Shown here in pieces: positions 7,435 to 15,643 of a DNA stretch of 22,014 nucleotides. Position 1 is the first letter of the stretch, and each line of letters starts with the position of its first letter. The notes under the pieces were generated by a model. The model was not told the DNA's origin and did no database searches. It worked only from the letters and a program-made list of their open reading frames with translations. Origin of the DNA: JBKSMP01 sp964582055. Its GTDB lineage: Bacteria > Verrucomicrobiota > Verrucomicrobiia > Opitutales > UBA9783. Location of the stretch: NCBI GenBank assembly GCA_964582055.1, contig CAZOPT010000012.1:1-22014 (forward strand). The letters are read 5' to 3'. Made by a program: the position numbers and the translations under genes.

Positions 7435-8543
7435 GATGAGGTATTAATAAGGTTGATAGGAGAATAGATCGGCCTGGAAAGGTTTACAATAAGTCCAACT
7501 AAGCAGAAACTTGTTAACAAATTGGAACCACCATAGCTCAAAAATGGGAGTGCGATACCCTTTGTGGGGAGTAGACCTGTTATGACGCCTAAATTTATAA
7601 AGACTTGCATGGTTAAAAAACTGATTGCACCAAGACCTAGATAAAAGAGAAAAGAATCTCCTAATTGTTTTAGGATACGAAAACTATGTGAGCAGATGAG
7701 TCCAAAACAACAAAGAATAAAAAGGACATGAAAAATACCTAGTTCTTCGCTTAAAACGGCTCCAATAAAGTCTGTATGTGCTTCCGGTAAAAAGAAAAAC
7801 TGCTGTCGGCCTTGTCCAAGCCCTTTGCCCAGCCAACCTCCAGAAGAAAATGCAATTAAACTTTGCCATAACTGGTAGGCACCACTTAATCGATTGTTTT
7901 CGAGGTCTAAAAATGCAATAATCCGATTCATGCGTACGGGATTAAAAAAAATAGCTAGGCCAAAAAGTGTTAAGCAAAGGGTAGAGGCAGGAATGATAAA
8001 TTTTAATTTTACACCGCGTACAAATAATAAGATGACTGCTACGGTACCAAAAAGTGCTGTAGTTCCAAAATCGGGTTCTAAAATTAGAAGCAAACAAAAA
8101 ACACCAACAATCATTAAAGGTCGAAAAAAGCCTTTTACAAAATCTTCCATTTGATTCATATACTGTGTTAAGAAATAGGAAAAAAAGATTATAAAACCTA
8201 TTTTTGCAGGTTCGGAAGGTTGAATACGTAAGCCACCCAGTTCAAGCCAGCGATGTGCCCCTTTTACAGATCGACTAAGACCTGGAATGAGTACAAGCGT
8301 TAAATTAATGAGTGTTAATCCCCCAATCCAATTAGAAAATGGTTTCAACTTTATCAAATTAACGTGCGAACAAACCCAAAAAGCTCCTAATGAAATTACT
8401 AACCAAATACATTGTTTATAAAACAAAGACATCCCATTCTGAAGAGGTTGGGATGTGCTGAAAAGAATAACTAATCCATATGTTGTAAGGATAAGGCTAA
8501 ATGTTACAAGCAAATGAGAAGAGACTCGTAAATTTTTAGCCAT
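7431..8543 (-). CDS. ftsW: Septal peptidoglycan glycosyltransferase FtsW (SEDS family)
   Basis: FtsW polymerises lipid II glycan strands at the division septum together with a class B penicillin-binding protein. The 370-residue product is strongly hydrophobic, consistent with about ten membrane helices. It carries the SEDS signatures Q-P-S-E-P-A-K, E-P-D-F-G-T, G-G-W-x-G-x-G-L-G-Q-G, P-E-A-H-T-D-F-I and P-x-K-G-I-A-L-P-F-x-S-Y-G-G-S. FtsW is preferred over RodA or SpoVE because murG follows directly. The start codon directly abuts the stop of the upstream LysM gene with no gap, and the stop overlaps murG, so all three genes form one tight operon. Confidence 0.94.
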   Translation of the reverse strand: MAKNLRVSSHLLVTFSLILTTYGLVILFSTSQPLQNGMSLFYKQCIWLVISLGAFWVCSHVNLIKLKPFSNWIGGLTLINLTLVLIPGLSRSVKGAHRWLELGGLRIQPSEPAKIGFIIFFSYFLTQYMNQMEDFVKGFFRPLMIVGVFCLLLILEPDFGTTALFGTVAVILLFVRGVKLKFIIPASTLCLTLFGLAIFFNPVRMNRIIAFLDLENNRLSGAYQLWQSLIAFSSGGWLGKGLGQGRQQFFFLPEAHTDFIGAVLSEELGIFHVLFILCCFGLICSHSFRILKQLGDSFLFYLGLGAISFLTMQVFINLGVITGLLPTKGIALPFLSYGGSNLLTSFCLVGLIVNLSRPIYSPINLINTSS

Positions 8544-9533
8544 TTATTTGATATCTTCCAAGGGAACAACGGGAATGTCATTTCCTTCTTCAAAAAGATC
8601 TTCGAAATTATCTTTTTCGACTACAGAAGAACTTTGTGGAGCGGATATAGAATCTGAAAAAACAACTTCAGATTGTGATTCTAGTTGAGGTGATGATGGT
8701 GTGCTTTCTATGTGTGGTACAGAGTCTGGTGTGGCTGTTTTCTTTAAGTAAAGTACTTGTCCAATTTGTAAGGCTTTAGGATCTTGAATATTATTGATTT
8801 GCATTAATTCTTGGACGGTCATTCGGCAACGTTTAGCAATATTGTAAAGTACGTCTCCAGCTTTTACAACGTACTTTTCAGTGTCGATGGGGGAGAAATT
8901 AGAAACGGATTCTTGCAAAGGAGGTTGTAATTCTGTAGCACCATTAATATGGAGCTTTTGACCGGTATAGATTGTGTCTTTTGTTAGCTTATTGTTTTGT
9001 TTAAGTGCAGCAATAGTTGTTTGAAAACGGTTTGCTATGGATGTTAAAGTATCACCTTTTTGAACCACATAAACACTAGTAGTGGTTGTCGGCAAATTGT
9101 TCGTTTCATCAGGAATTAGTAGTTCCATGCCAATGGATAAACGATTCCGATCATTTAAATTGTTAACTTGTACCAATTGGGCAACCGTTACGTTAAATTT
9201 TTTAGCAATTTTGTATAATGTATCGCCTTTTTGAACCGTATAAGATGTCGTTTTTGTATCCGATTGAGAAACAGCTTTTGCTACTTCTTCGACTTGTTTT
9301 TCTACAATGGGGCGACGTGGTTGAGCACGAAAGTTCTGTTTGCTTAACTGTGTTGTTGGCTCTAATTCGTGAACAGAAACCGTTTGTTCCGTTTCTTCAG
9401 ATTCTGAAACAATTAATGTGCTTTTTTCATTCAAGTTACTTGTCTCTTTATCATTGCTCACGCGCAACGTTTCACAACCTTGTAAAAATAAACAAGCTCC
9501 GCCTACCAAATGTAAAAAATTATTTATTTTCAT
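8544..9533 (-). CDS. Lipoprotein with three LysM domains (NlpD-like, no peptidase domain)
   Basis: The 329-residue product begins with a lipoprotein signal peptide (lipobox L-Q-G-C, C20). A Ser/Glu-rich linker follows, then three LysM peptidoglycan-binding repeats at about 97-141, 154-196 and 220-263, each opening with a Y-x-V-x-x-G-D-x-L pattern. Residues 264-329 are an acidic, Ser/Pro-rich tail without a fold I recognise. NlpD proteins normally end in a LytM (M23) domain that activates amidases; that domain is absent here, so the protein is better viewed as a wall-anchored scaffold. A LysM protein directly before ftsW-murG is also the order in chlamydial division clusters. No clear ribosome-binding site precedes the ATG. 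Confidence 0.88.
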   Translation of the reverse strand: MKINNFLHLVGGACLFLQGCETLRVSNDKETSNLNEKSTLIVSESEETEQTVSVHELEPTTQLSKQNFRAQPRRPIVEKQVEEVAKAVSQSDTKTTSYTVQKGDTLYKIAKKFNVTVAQLVQVNNLNDRNRLSIGMELLIPDETNNLPTTTTSVYVVQKGDTLTSIANRFQTTIAALKQNNKLTKDTIYTGQKLHINGATELQPPLQESVSNFSPIDTEKYVVKAGDVLYNIAKRCRMTVQELMQINNIQDPKALQIGQVLYLKKTATPDSVPHIESTPSSPQLESQSEVVFSDSISAPQSSSVVEKDNFEDLFEEGNDIPVVPLEDIK

Positions 9534-9546
9534 TTTTATTACTTAA

Positions 9547-9575
9547 AATTTAAACAAGCTTGAGTCTTCTGTAAA
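9547..9575 (-). promoter_or_regulatory. Candidate promoter for the LysM-ftsW-murG operon
   Basis: On the minus strand TTTACA (9575-9570) and TAAATT (9552-9547) are separated by 17 bases. The match to consensus is moderate. A start site at the usual distance would leave a leader of only a few bases before the ATG at 9533, consistent with the missing ribosome-binding site but also a reason for doubt. Confidence 0.25.
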
Positions 9576-9664
9576 GATTTTTTTGCTTAAGAAATAAAAA
9601 TTAAAAAAATGCTTGCACTTATGGTTACTCTACTTAATTTTAGTAAAGAAGGAAATATTTTAGT

Positions 9665-9898
9665 ATGTCACGCATTTGTTATATTACGCAAAAAAAGCGA
9701 GTTGTTGGATCACGCATCAGTCGCAAGGGTCAATCGAAGAAAAGCGGTGGTATTGGTACGCACGTTACAAAGAAGGTAAAGCGTATTTTTAAACCGAACT
9801 TGCAGCGTGTTAAGATTGTGTTACCTAGCGGTCAAGTTCGTCGTGTTTGGGTTGCTGTCAAAGCTATTAAAGCAGGTTTGGTTGAAAAAGTAATTTAG
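9665..9898 (+). CDS. rpmB: 50S ribosomal protein L28
   Basis: The 77-residue basic protein matches L28, a component of the large ribosomal subunit. It starts M-S-R-I-C-Y-I-T, has the conserved R-x-x-x-K-G-x-x-K-K-x-G-G-I-G block, then F-K-P-N-L-Q-R-V and a V-x-V-x-x-K-A-I-K-A-G end. Only one cysteine (C5) is left, so this is the zinc-free form. AAGGAA at 9649-9654 sits ten bases before the ATG. L33 (rpmG) often lies next to L28 but is absent here; prmC follows after 26 bases, likely in the same transcript. Confidence 0.96.
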   Translation: MSRICYITQKKRVVGSRISRKGQSKKSGGIGTHVTKKVKRIFKPNLQRVKIVLPSGQVRRVWVAVKAIKAGLVEKVI

Positions 9899-9924
9899 CT
9901 TTTGGGCTAGTTATCTTTTTAGAA

Positions 9925-10770
9925 ATGCGAGTAAGTGAAGCTTTAGCTTCTTTGATTGGGTTTTTTAAAAAAAAAGGAGTTGAAACTCCAAATGTTGATG
10001 CAGAGTGGCTACTCGCTTCTGTTTTAAATTGTAGTCGTCTTGACTTGTATGCAGTTAATTACGACCGTAGTTTGTCTAAGGCTCAGATAGAACGATTACG
10101 GAATTTGAGTGTTCGTAGAGGTTGTAGAGAGCCCCTTCAATATATTTTGGGAAGCGTTGATTTTTACGGTCAGAAATTAGTTGTTGATGATCGTGTGTTG
10201 ATTCCTAGGCCTGAAACAGAGGAATTAATCTATCAATTGCAGCAGTATTGGGGAGATAAAGCTCCTCAAAAGGGGTTAGATTTGGGAACAGGCAGTGGGG
10301 CCATTGTTATAGCGCTGACTTCTTTATATCCGCATTTGCAGATGACGGCTACGGATATCTCCATTCCAAGTTTAGAGTTGGCTATGGAAAATGCAGAAGC
10401 AAATCATGTTGATAAGCGGATAAAATTTGTTCATTCTTCCTGGTTTCAGAAGCTTCATGGAACTTTTGATTTTATCATTTCAAATCCGCCTTATTTAACA
10501 AAAAAAGAAGTTGAAGAAGCTGCTCCTGAAGTACGTTTGTTTGAGCCTATGCAAGCGTTGGTGTCGTTAGAGAAGGGGTTGGCTGATTTGAAGCATATCA
10601 TTGCAGAAGCACATTCATTTTTGAGGCCTAAAGGAATGCTTGTTGTGGAAACCGGCTTAAAGCAACATGCTATTCTTGCGGATTGGGCTCAAAAAAATGG
10701 CTTTGTTCAAACCAAAACAACATTGGATTTATCTCATAGAGAACGTTATTTTTGGTGTTGGAGAGACTGA
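9925..10770 (+). CDS. prmC: Peptide chain release factor N5-glutamine methyltransferase
   Basis: PrmC methylates the glutamine of the GGQ motif in release factors RF1 and RF2, which speeds translation termination. The 281-residue length is typical. An N-terminal helical domain (about 1-95) is followed by R-P-E-T-E, the SAM-binding motif D-L-G-T-G-S-G at 119-125 and the catalytic N-P-P-Y at 187-190. The start has no strong ribosome-binding site and lies 26 bases after rpmB. In many genomes prmC follows prfA; that partner is not in this window. Confidence 0.95.
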   Translation: MRVSEALASLIGFFKKKGVETPNVDAEWLLASVLNCSRLDLYAVNYDRSLSKAQIERLRNLSVRRGCREPLQYILGSVDFYGQKLVVDDRVLIPRPETEELIYQLQQYWGDKAPQKGLDLGTGSGAIVIALTSLYPHLQMTATDISIPSLELAMENAEANHVDKRIKFVHSSWFQKLHGTFDFIISNPPYLTKKEVEEAAPEVRLFEPMQALVSLEKGLADLKHIIAEAHSFLRPKGMLVVETGLKQHAILADWAQKNGFVQTKTTLDLSHRERYFWCWRD

Positions 10771-10879
10771 TAAATTACTTAAAATCTTATTGAAAGGAAA
10801 CTTCTTTAAAAATTTGCACAGATAAAAATCTTATTTTTCTCTTGCTTAATATAATAATGATTTGGATAATTAAAATGTC

Positions 10880-11887
10880 ATGGCGTACATGCCTTCTAAT
10901 TTAATTGCCTGTATATGGGACTTTGATAAAACGCTTTTGCCGGGGGTTATGCAAGAGCCTTTGTTTAAAGCTTATGGGATTGATTCACAAAAATTTTGGA
11001 AGGAAGTGCGGGCCTTACCAGAGATTTATGCTCGGCAAAATATCACTGTTTCAGAAGATTTTATTTATCTTAATCATTTGCTTTCCTATGTTAAAAATGG
11101 GCCGTTGCGTGGTTTGAATAATGCCAAATTACGTGAGTTTGGCACTGAATTGCAGTTGTTTGAAGGTTTGCCGGAGTTTTTTAAAATCCTTAAGGACCTT
11201 ATTGAAGAGGATACGTGTTTTAAAAAGTATAATTTACGATTAGAACATTATATCATCAGTTGTGGTTTAGCAGAGATGATTCGTGGCAGCAAAATTGCTC
11301 CTTATGTAGATGGTATTTACGGTTGTGAATTTATAGAAGAACCTATGTTGCCAGGGTATTTGGATCAAGAATGGATTCCATTGGAAACAACTAAAGAAAT
11401 TTCACAAATTGGTCGTATTGTTGATAATACTTCGAAAACTCGCCATTTGTTTGAAATTAATAAGGGTTCTAATAAAAATCCTACGGTTAATGTGAATTCG
11501 CATATGTTATTGGAGGATCGTCGGATTCCGATAAAAAACATGATTTATATTGCCGATGGGCCTAGCGATATTCCTATGTTTGCCGTTATTAAAGAGCGTG
11601 GTGGTAAGGCCTTTGCGGTTCATCATCCTGAATCGAAAGCGGAATTTATGCAAAATGATTTGCTGCTTCAAAATGGGCGTGTAGATTGTTTTGGGCCTGC
11701 CGATTATCGGCCTAATACTTTTACCTATCGTTGGCTTACGATGCATGTTCAGCAAATTGCAGAAACGATCGTGCAGGAACGTGAGCAGTTTTTAAAAAAT
11801 CGTATTCAAAATCCGCCTTCTTATCAATCTTTGGAGAGGCAAGAAGATGCCATTTTGCAAAATGAGCAAGCGAGTTTGTTTGAATAA
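10880..11887 (+). CDS. HAD-superfamily phosphatase-like protein of unknown substrate
   Basis: The 335-residue product has the four haloacid-dehalogenase motifs. Motif I is W-D-F-D-K-T with nucleophile D14 and acid/base D16. Motif II is Ser127 in I-S-C-G. A motif III Lys is plausible at K187 or K195. Motif IV is D-G-P-S-D at 226-230. A large insertion between motifs I and II (about 20-120) acts as the cap that selects substrate. The layout is nearest the phosphoserine-phosphatase-like branch, but the protein is longer than SerB (about 220) and I cannot name a substrate. ATG at 10880 is used; a second in-frame ATG lies nine bases downstream. No strong ribosome-binding site is visible, and the gene is separated from prmC by 109 bases. 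Confidence 0.78.
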   Translation: MAYMPSNLIACIWDFDKTLLPGVMQEPLFKAYGIDSQKFWKEVRALPEIYARQNITVSEDFIYLNHLLSYVKNGPLRGLNNAKLREFGTELQLFEGLPEFFKILKDLIEEDTCFKKYNLRLEHYIISCGLAEMIRGSKIAPYVDGIYGCEFIEEPMLPGYLDQEWIPLETTKEISQIGRIVDNTSKTRHLFEINKGSNKNPTVNVNSHMLLEDRRIPIKNMIYIADGPSDIPMFAVIKERGGKAFAVHHPESKAEFMQNDLLLQNGRVDCFGPADYRPNTFTYRWLTMHVQQIAETIVQEREQFLKNRIQNPPSYQSLERQEDAILQNEQASLFE

Positions 11888-12014
11888 GCAGGGTTTGTTT
11901 AGAAAAAATTTTTGTAAAAAATCCTTCTTAAATTTAAGGAAAAATTCTGAATTTTAAGATTGAATTTAGGTGAAAATTTGTGCAAATTAGTAGACGAACA
12001 ATTAATAATAACCC

Positions 12015-12040
12015 TTAACCCTTGCGGTTAAACGTAAGGA
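12015..12040 (+). promoter_or_regulatory. rpsA leader hairpin next to the ribosome-binding site
   Basis: TTAACC (12015-12020) and GGTTAA (12026-12031) form a 6-bp stem with loop CTTGC. Four bases later comes the ribosome-binding site AAGGA (12036-12040), nine bases before the rpsA ATG. In enterobacteria S1 represses its own mRNA through leader hairpins, so this could be an autoregulatory element. That role is inference; the hairpin and its position are seen directly. Confidence 0.4.
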
Positions 12041-12049
12041 AATTAGATT

Positions 12050-13723
12050 ATGACACATAAAATGGATAGTTTGCTAAATGCAGACTTATTAAAACGTTTA
12101 AAACCCAATACGATTGTAATGGGTACCATCTCAGAAATTCGATCCAATGAAGTAGCTGTTGATATTGGAGCTAAAGCGGAAGGTATTATTCCTGCAGAAG
12201 AATTCCTTAATTTTGACGAACTTTCCATTGGTGAACAAATAGAGGTATTTGTCGAACGTGTTGAAAACATCGAAGGAAGACCGATTCTTTCGTACGATAA
12301 GGCTCAACAACAGAAGAATTGGCAAAATATTTTGGAAAAATGCGCTGAAGGCGAAGAAGTTTCTGGTCGCGTTAAAGGAAAAGTCAAAGGAGGTTTGGTT
12401 GTTAGTATCGGGGTTGATGCTTTCTTACCTGCTTCTCAAATTGACATTCAAGCACCTAAGAATTTGGATCAATATATAGGGCAAACCTTCGATTTGAAGA
12501 TTGTCAAAATTAATAAGGAACGTCGTAATATTGTTGTTTCTCGTCGCGAATTGATTGAATCTCAACGTCAACAAAAGCGTCAGCAGGTTTTGAACGAGAT
12601 TGATGTCGGATCGGTTCGTAAAGGTATTGTTAAAAATATTACTGATTATGGAGCTTTCATTGATTTAGATGGTTTGGATGGTTTGCTTCATATTACTGAT
12701 ATGACCTGGGGACGTATTTCTCATCCGAATGAAATTTTAAAAGTCGGTGAAGAAATCGAAATTATGGTTACCGAAATCGATCGTGATAAAGAACGTGTTT
12801 CACTCGGTATCAAGCAATTGCACGAAAATCCTTGGGATCAGATCGAAAAGCGTTATCCTATCGGTTCGAAAGTTCATGGGAAAGTCGTTAATTTGGTGCC
12901 TTATGGTGCATTTATTGAGCTTGAAGAAGGTGTTGAAGGACTTATTCACATTACTGAATTTTCTTGGACGAAACGTATTAATAAGCCTAGTGAGGTTTTA
13001 CGTGTAGGTGATGAGGTTGATGCTGTTGTTTTAGATATTCAAAAGGCAGATCAAAAGATTTCGTTGGGTATTCGTCAGTTGTCGGAAAATCCGTGGGATA
13101 TGGTTCAACATAATTATCCTGTTGGAGCACATGTTCGTGGAAAAGTTCGCAATTTGACGACTTACGGTGCATTTATTGAGCTTGAGGAAGGTATTGATGG
13201 TATGATTCACGTTTCTGACATGAGTTGGACACGCAAGATCAATCATCCTGCTGAAATGCTTAAGAAAGGTGATGAAGTAGAGGCGGTTGTTTTGGAAATC
13301 GATCCTTCTCAACAACGTATCGCTTTGGGTATTAAGCAATTGAGTGAAGATCCTTGGGCTAATATCGATACGATTTATAAAATCGGAGATGTTGTTTCAG
13401 GAAAAATTGCAAAAATTACTTCTTATGGCTTATTTGTTGAATTACAAAACGATATCGATGGTTTGGTTCATATCAGTCAAGTCAGTGAAGAACATGTAGA
13501 AACTTTGAAAAATCTCTACAAAGTAGGTGATACGGTTGAAGCTCGTGTTATTAAGATTGACAAGGAAGAACGTCGTTTAGGTTTGTCTATCAAGGCAGCT
13601 GCTTACGATGAATCTCAGTTGGCTGAAGAAATTAAGAATTATGATACGATTTCTGCTAGCCAAGATCTTACAAACTTGGGTGATTTGCTTGACCAAGCAA
13701 CTCAAGCCAAGCGATTAGACTAA
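12050..13723 (+). CDS. rpsA: 30S ribosomal protein S1
   Basis: The 557-residue product is full-length S1, which captures mRNA on the small subunit and helps unfold structured leaders. Six S1 (OB-fold) domains lie at about 20-83, 101-167, 187-255, 272-341, 359-428 and 445-514. Domains 3-6 share the Y-G-A/L-F-[IV]-[ED]-L core; domains 1 and 2 are diverged, as expected for the ribosome-binding half. The C-terminal 40 residues are an acidic tail. The ATG at 12050 has AAGGA nine bases upstream; an internal ATG lies four codons later. Domains 4 and 5 contain a stretch that is nearly identical at DNA level. The gene ends in a strong terminator. Confidence 0.97.
   Translation: MTHKMDSLLNADLLKRLKPNTIVMGTISEIRSNEVAVDIGAKAEGIIPAEEFLNFDELSIGEQIEVFVERVENIEGRPILSYDKAQQQKNWQNILEKCAEGEEVSGRVKGKVKGGLVVSIGVDAFLPASQIDIQAPKNLDQYIGQTFDLKIVKINKERRNIVVSRRELIESQRQQKRQQVLNEIDVGSVRKGIVKNITDYGAFIDLDGLDGLLHITDMTWGRISHPNEILKVGEEIEIMVTEIDRDKERVSLGIKQLHENPWDQIEKRYPIGSKVHGKVVNLVPYGAFIELEEGVEGLIHITEFSWTKRINKPSEVLRVGDEVDAVVLDIQKADQKISLGIRQLSENPWDMVQHNYPVGAHVRGKVRNLTTYGAFIELEEGIDGMIHVSDMSWTRKINHPAEMLKKGDEVEAVVLEIDPSQQRIALGIKQLSEDPWANIDTIYKIGDVVSGKIAKITSYGLFVELQNDIDGLVHISQVSEEHVETLKNLYKVGDTVEARVIKIDKEERRLGLSIKAAAYDESQLAEEIKNYDTISASQDLTNLGDLLDQATQAKRLD
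12900..13192 (+). repeat. 32-base near-identical repeat in S1 domains 4 and 5 of rpsA
   Basis: Bases 12900-12931 and 13161-13192 match at 30 of 32 positions by eye. They encode the same Y-G-A-F-I-E-L-E-E-G core of S1 domains 4 and 5. Both differences are synonymous third positions. The protein core is conserved in all S1 proteins, but the shared codon choice goes beyond what protein conservation requires. Confidence 0.7.
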
Positions 13724-13732
13724 TGTTCATTT

Positions 13733-13766
13733 AAGGTGGATCTTACTTAGGTCCACCTTCGTTTTT
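13733..13766 (+). terminator. Strong rho-independent terminator after rpsA
   Basis: AAGGTGGATCT (13733-13743) pairs with AGGTCCACCTT (13749-13759) through 11 pairs including one G-T, with a 5-base loop. C, G and T5 follow (13760-13766). It starts ten bases after the rpsA stop. Its T-run ends exactly at the base before the ATG of the next gene (13767), so the downstream gene cannot have a normal leader on a transcript that begins after this hairpin. Confidence 0.88.
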
Positions 13767-15602
13767 ATGAAAAAATTATTTACGTTAACACTTAAGGTAG
13801 GTACTTATTTTTTTTGCTTAGCGGCAAGCTTATTTCTTGCTTATGCGTTAAAGTATACATTTTCAATTCCAGTTTATGTACAGGAAATTATGTGGCAACA
13901 TATTGGGATTTTAGTTCCTATAAAGTTGCTTTTATTGATTGCTTTAGGGGAGTTTAAAGGTATTTTTGCGTATTTTCGTTTACCTGATTTAGTAAAAATT
14001 GTTTCTGTTTTTTCTGGATTTGCTTTTATTCTTTTGCTTTTAAAATTTACTGAATTTCAAGCGGTGATTCCGGCACGAGAAATTATTTTATCAGATTTAT
14101 TATTTTCTATTTTATTTATTTTATTTTTCAGAACGAGTTTACGGATTATTAATGGACGTTTAGATGTGGAGCATATGAAACAACATCCAAATGCATTAAA
14201 AGTAGCGGTCGTTGGAACTGATGAATTTAGTTCACAAATCATTTCTGAATTGAAAACAAAACGTTTTTATGGAGTGCTTCCAGTGGTCATTTTAGATGAT
14301 AACTCTAAATATTATGGTAGACGGTTACATGGAGTTCCAGTTTTGGGTTCACCAGAATTACTTTTAGAGTTGGTACAAAAAGAGAATATAGGAGGGGTTG
14401 TTTTTATTGCTCGGGCTCTGCCTCAAAAACGTGTTTTGGAATTGTCGGAATTAGCTAAAAATTTGAACTTAAAGGTATTTACAATACCTTCATTTGAAGA
14501 TTTTTTTGAGGGGCGTGCTTTTACGACACGGATGAGACCCTTAGATGTTGAAGATTTTCTAGAACGTGATCCCATTCATCTTAATCTTGATCAAAGTATG
14601 CAAGCCCTTTCTAATAAAGTGGTTTGTGTAACCGGTGCTGGAGGATCTATTGGTAGTGAATTGGTGCGGCAAATTGCATTAAAAGGACCGCAAAAGTTGA
14701 TTTTGATCGATCATTCAGAATACAATTTATTTAAAATAGAGCAAGATTTACGACAAAAAGGAATTAGTTGTGTACCGGTCTTGATCAATGTTTCGAATGA
14801 GGAAGCGACGCGTGCTTGTTTGCAAATGCATCGTCCTGAGATTATTTTTCATGCTGCTGCATACAAACATGTGCCGTTATTGGAAAGCCAGCCACTTATA
14901 GCTGTACGAAACAATGTTTTAGGAACAGGAATTTTGGCACAATGTGCAAGCGAATTGGGGGTTGATAAATTTGTGCTTATATCAACCGATAAAGCCATAA
15001 ATCCTGTTAATAATATGGGAGCAACAAAGCGTATTTGTGAAATGATTTGTATGGTTATTCAAGAGCAACCGAATAATAAAACTCAATTTATGGCCGTACG
15101 CTTTGGAAATGTTTTGGGATCTGCTGGAAGCGTTTTACCTACTTTTCGTGAACAGATTTTACGAGGTGGTCCTATTACCGTTACCCATCCGAATATGACA
15201 CGTTTTTTTATGACGATCCCAGAAGCTGTGGGCTTAATTTTGGAAGCCTTTAGTTTTAAAAATATTTCAGGGAATATTTATGTGCTTAATATGGGGAAGC
15301 CTGTTAAGATTGTTGATTTAGCAAAACGGATGATTGAACTTAATAATCTTCGTGTTGGAAGTGATATTGAAATTGTTTATACAGGTGTTCGTCCTGGAGA
15401 AAAAATACATGAGGATTTGGTTTTTAATCCAAATGAAATTTTGCCAACGGATAATAATTTAATTGGTTTGTTTAAGAGTGACAAATCGTTTTTACAGACG
15501 ATGAAACCTGTTCAAACCTATTTGGATGAAATTAAACAATTAACTTCCAATGAGGCTAGCATCCAGTTCATTAAAGAATTTATCCCAGAATTTAAACGGT
15601 GA
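13767..15602 (+). CDS. Membrane-bound NDP-sugar 4,6-dehydratase (WbpM/CapD/PglF-like)
   Basis: The 611-residue product belongs to the long form of sugar-nucleotide 4,6-dehydratases, which start deoxy-amino-sugar synthesis (such as UDP-QuiNAc or UDP-bacillosamine) for surface glycans. The first about 125 residues hold membrane helices. A CoA-binding-like Rossmann domain follows (about 145-250). The catalytic SDR domain begins with T-G-A-G-G-S-I-G-S-E at 289-298. S-T-D-K-A is at 406-410, and the active site is M417-x3-K421, where the usual SDR Tyr is Met, as typical for this subfamily. Y-K-H-V-P-L-L-E is also conserved. The start codon abuts the rpsA terminator and has no ribosome-binding site. 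No other glycan gene is nearby, so the exact product is unknown. Confidence 0.9.
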   Translation: MKKLFTLTLKVGTYFFCLAASLFLAYALKYTFSIPVYVQEIMWQHIGILVPIKLLLLIALGEFKGIFAYFRLPDLVKIVSVFSGFAFILLLLKFTEFQAVIPAREIILSDLLFSILFILFFRTSLRIINGRLDVEHMKQHPNALKVAVVGTDEFSSQIISELKTKRFYGVLPVVILDDNSKYYGRRLHGVPVLGSPELLLELVQKENIGGVVFIARALPQKRVLELSELAKNLNLKVFTIPSFEDFFEGRAFTTRMRPLDVEDFLERDPIHLNLDQSMQALSNKVVCVTGAGGSIGSELVRQIALKGPQKLILIDHSEYNLFKIEQDLRQKGISCVPVLINVSNEEATRACLQMHRPEIIFHAAAYKHVPLLESQPLIAVRNNVLGTGILAQCASELGVDKFVLISTDKAINPVNNMGATKRICEMICMVIQEQPNNKTQFMAVRFGNVLGSAGSVLPTFREQILRGGPITVTHPNMTRFFMTIPEAVGLILEAFSFKNISGNIYVLNMGKPVKIVDLAKRMIELNNLRVGSDIEIVYTGVRPGEKIHEDLVFNPNEILPTDNNLIGLFKSDKSFLQTMKPVQTYLDEIKQLTSNEASIQFIKEFIPEFKR

Positions 15603-15643
15603 TAAAATTGATATTGGAGTTTTGTAGAGTTCGTCCAAAACCT

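Noticed and set aside
11922..11940. Inverted repeat TCCTT/AAGGA with an internal palindrome after the HAD gene
   Set aside because: On the plus strand it is followed by A residues, not T. The T-rich side faces the minus strand, where there is no gene to terminate.
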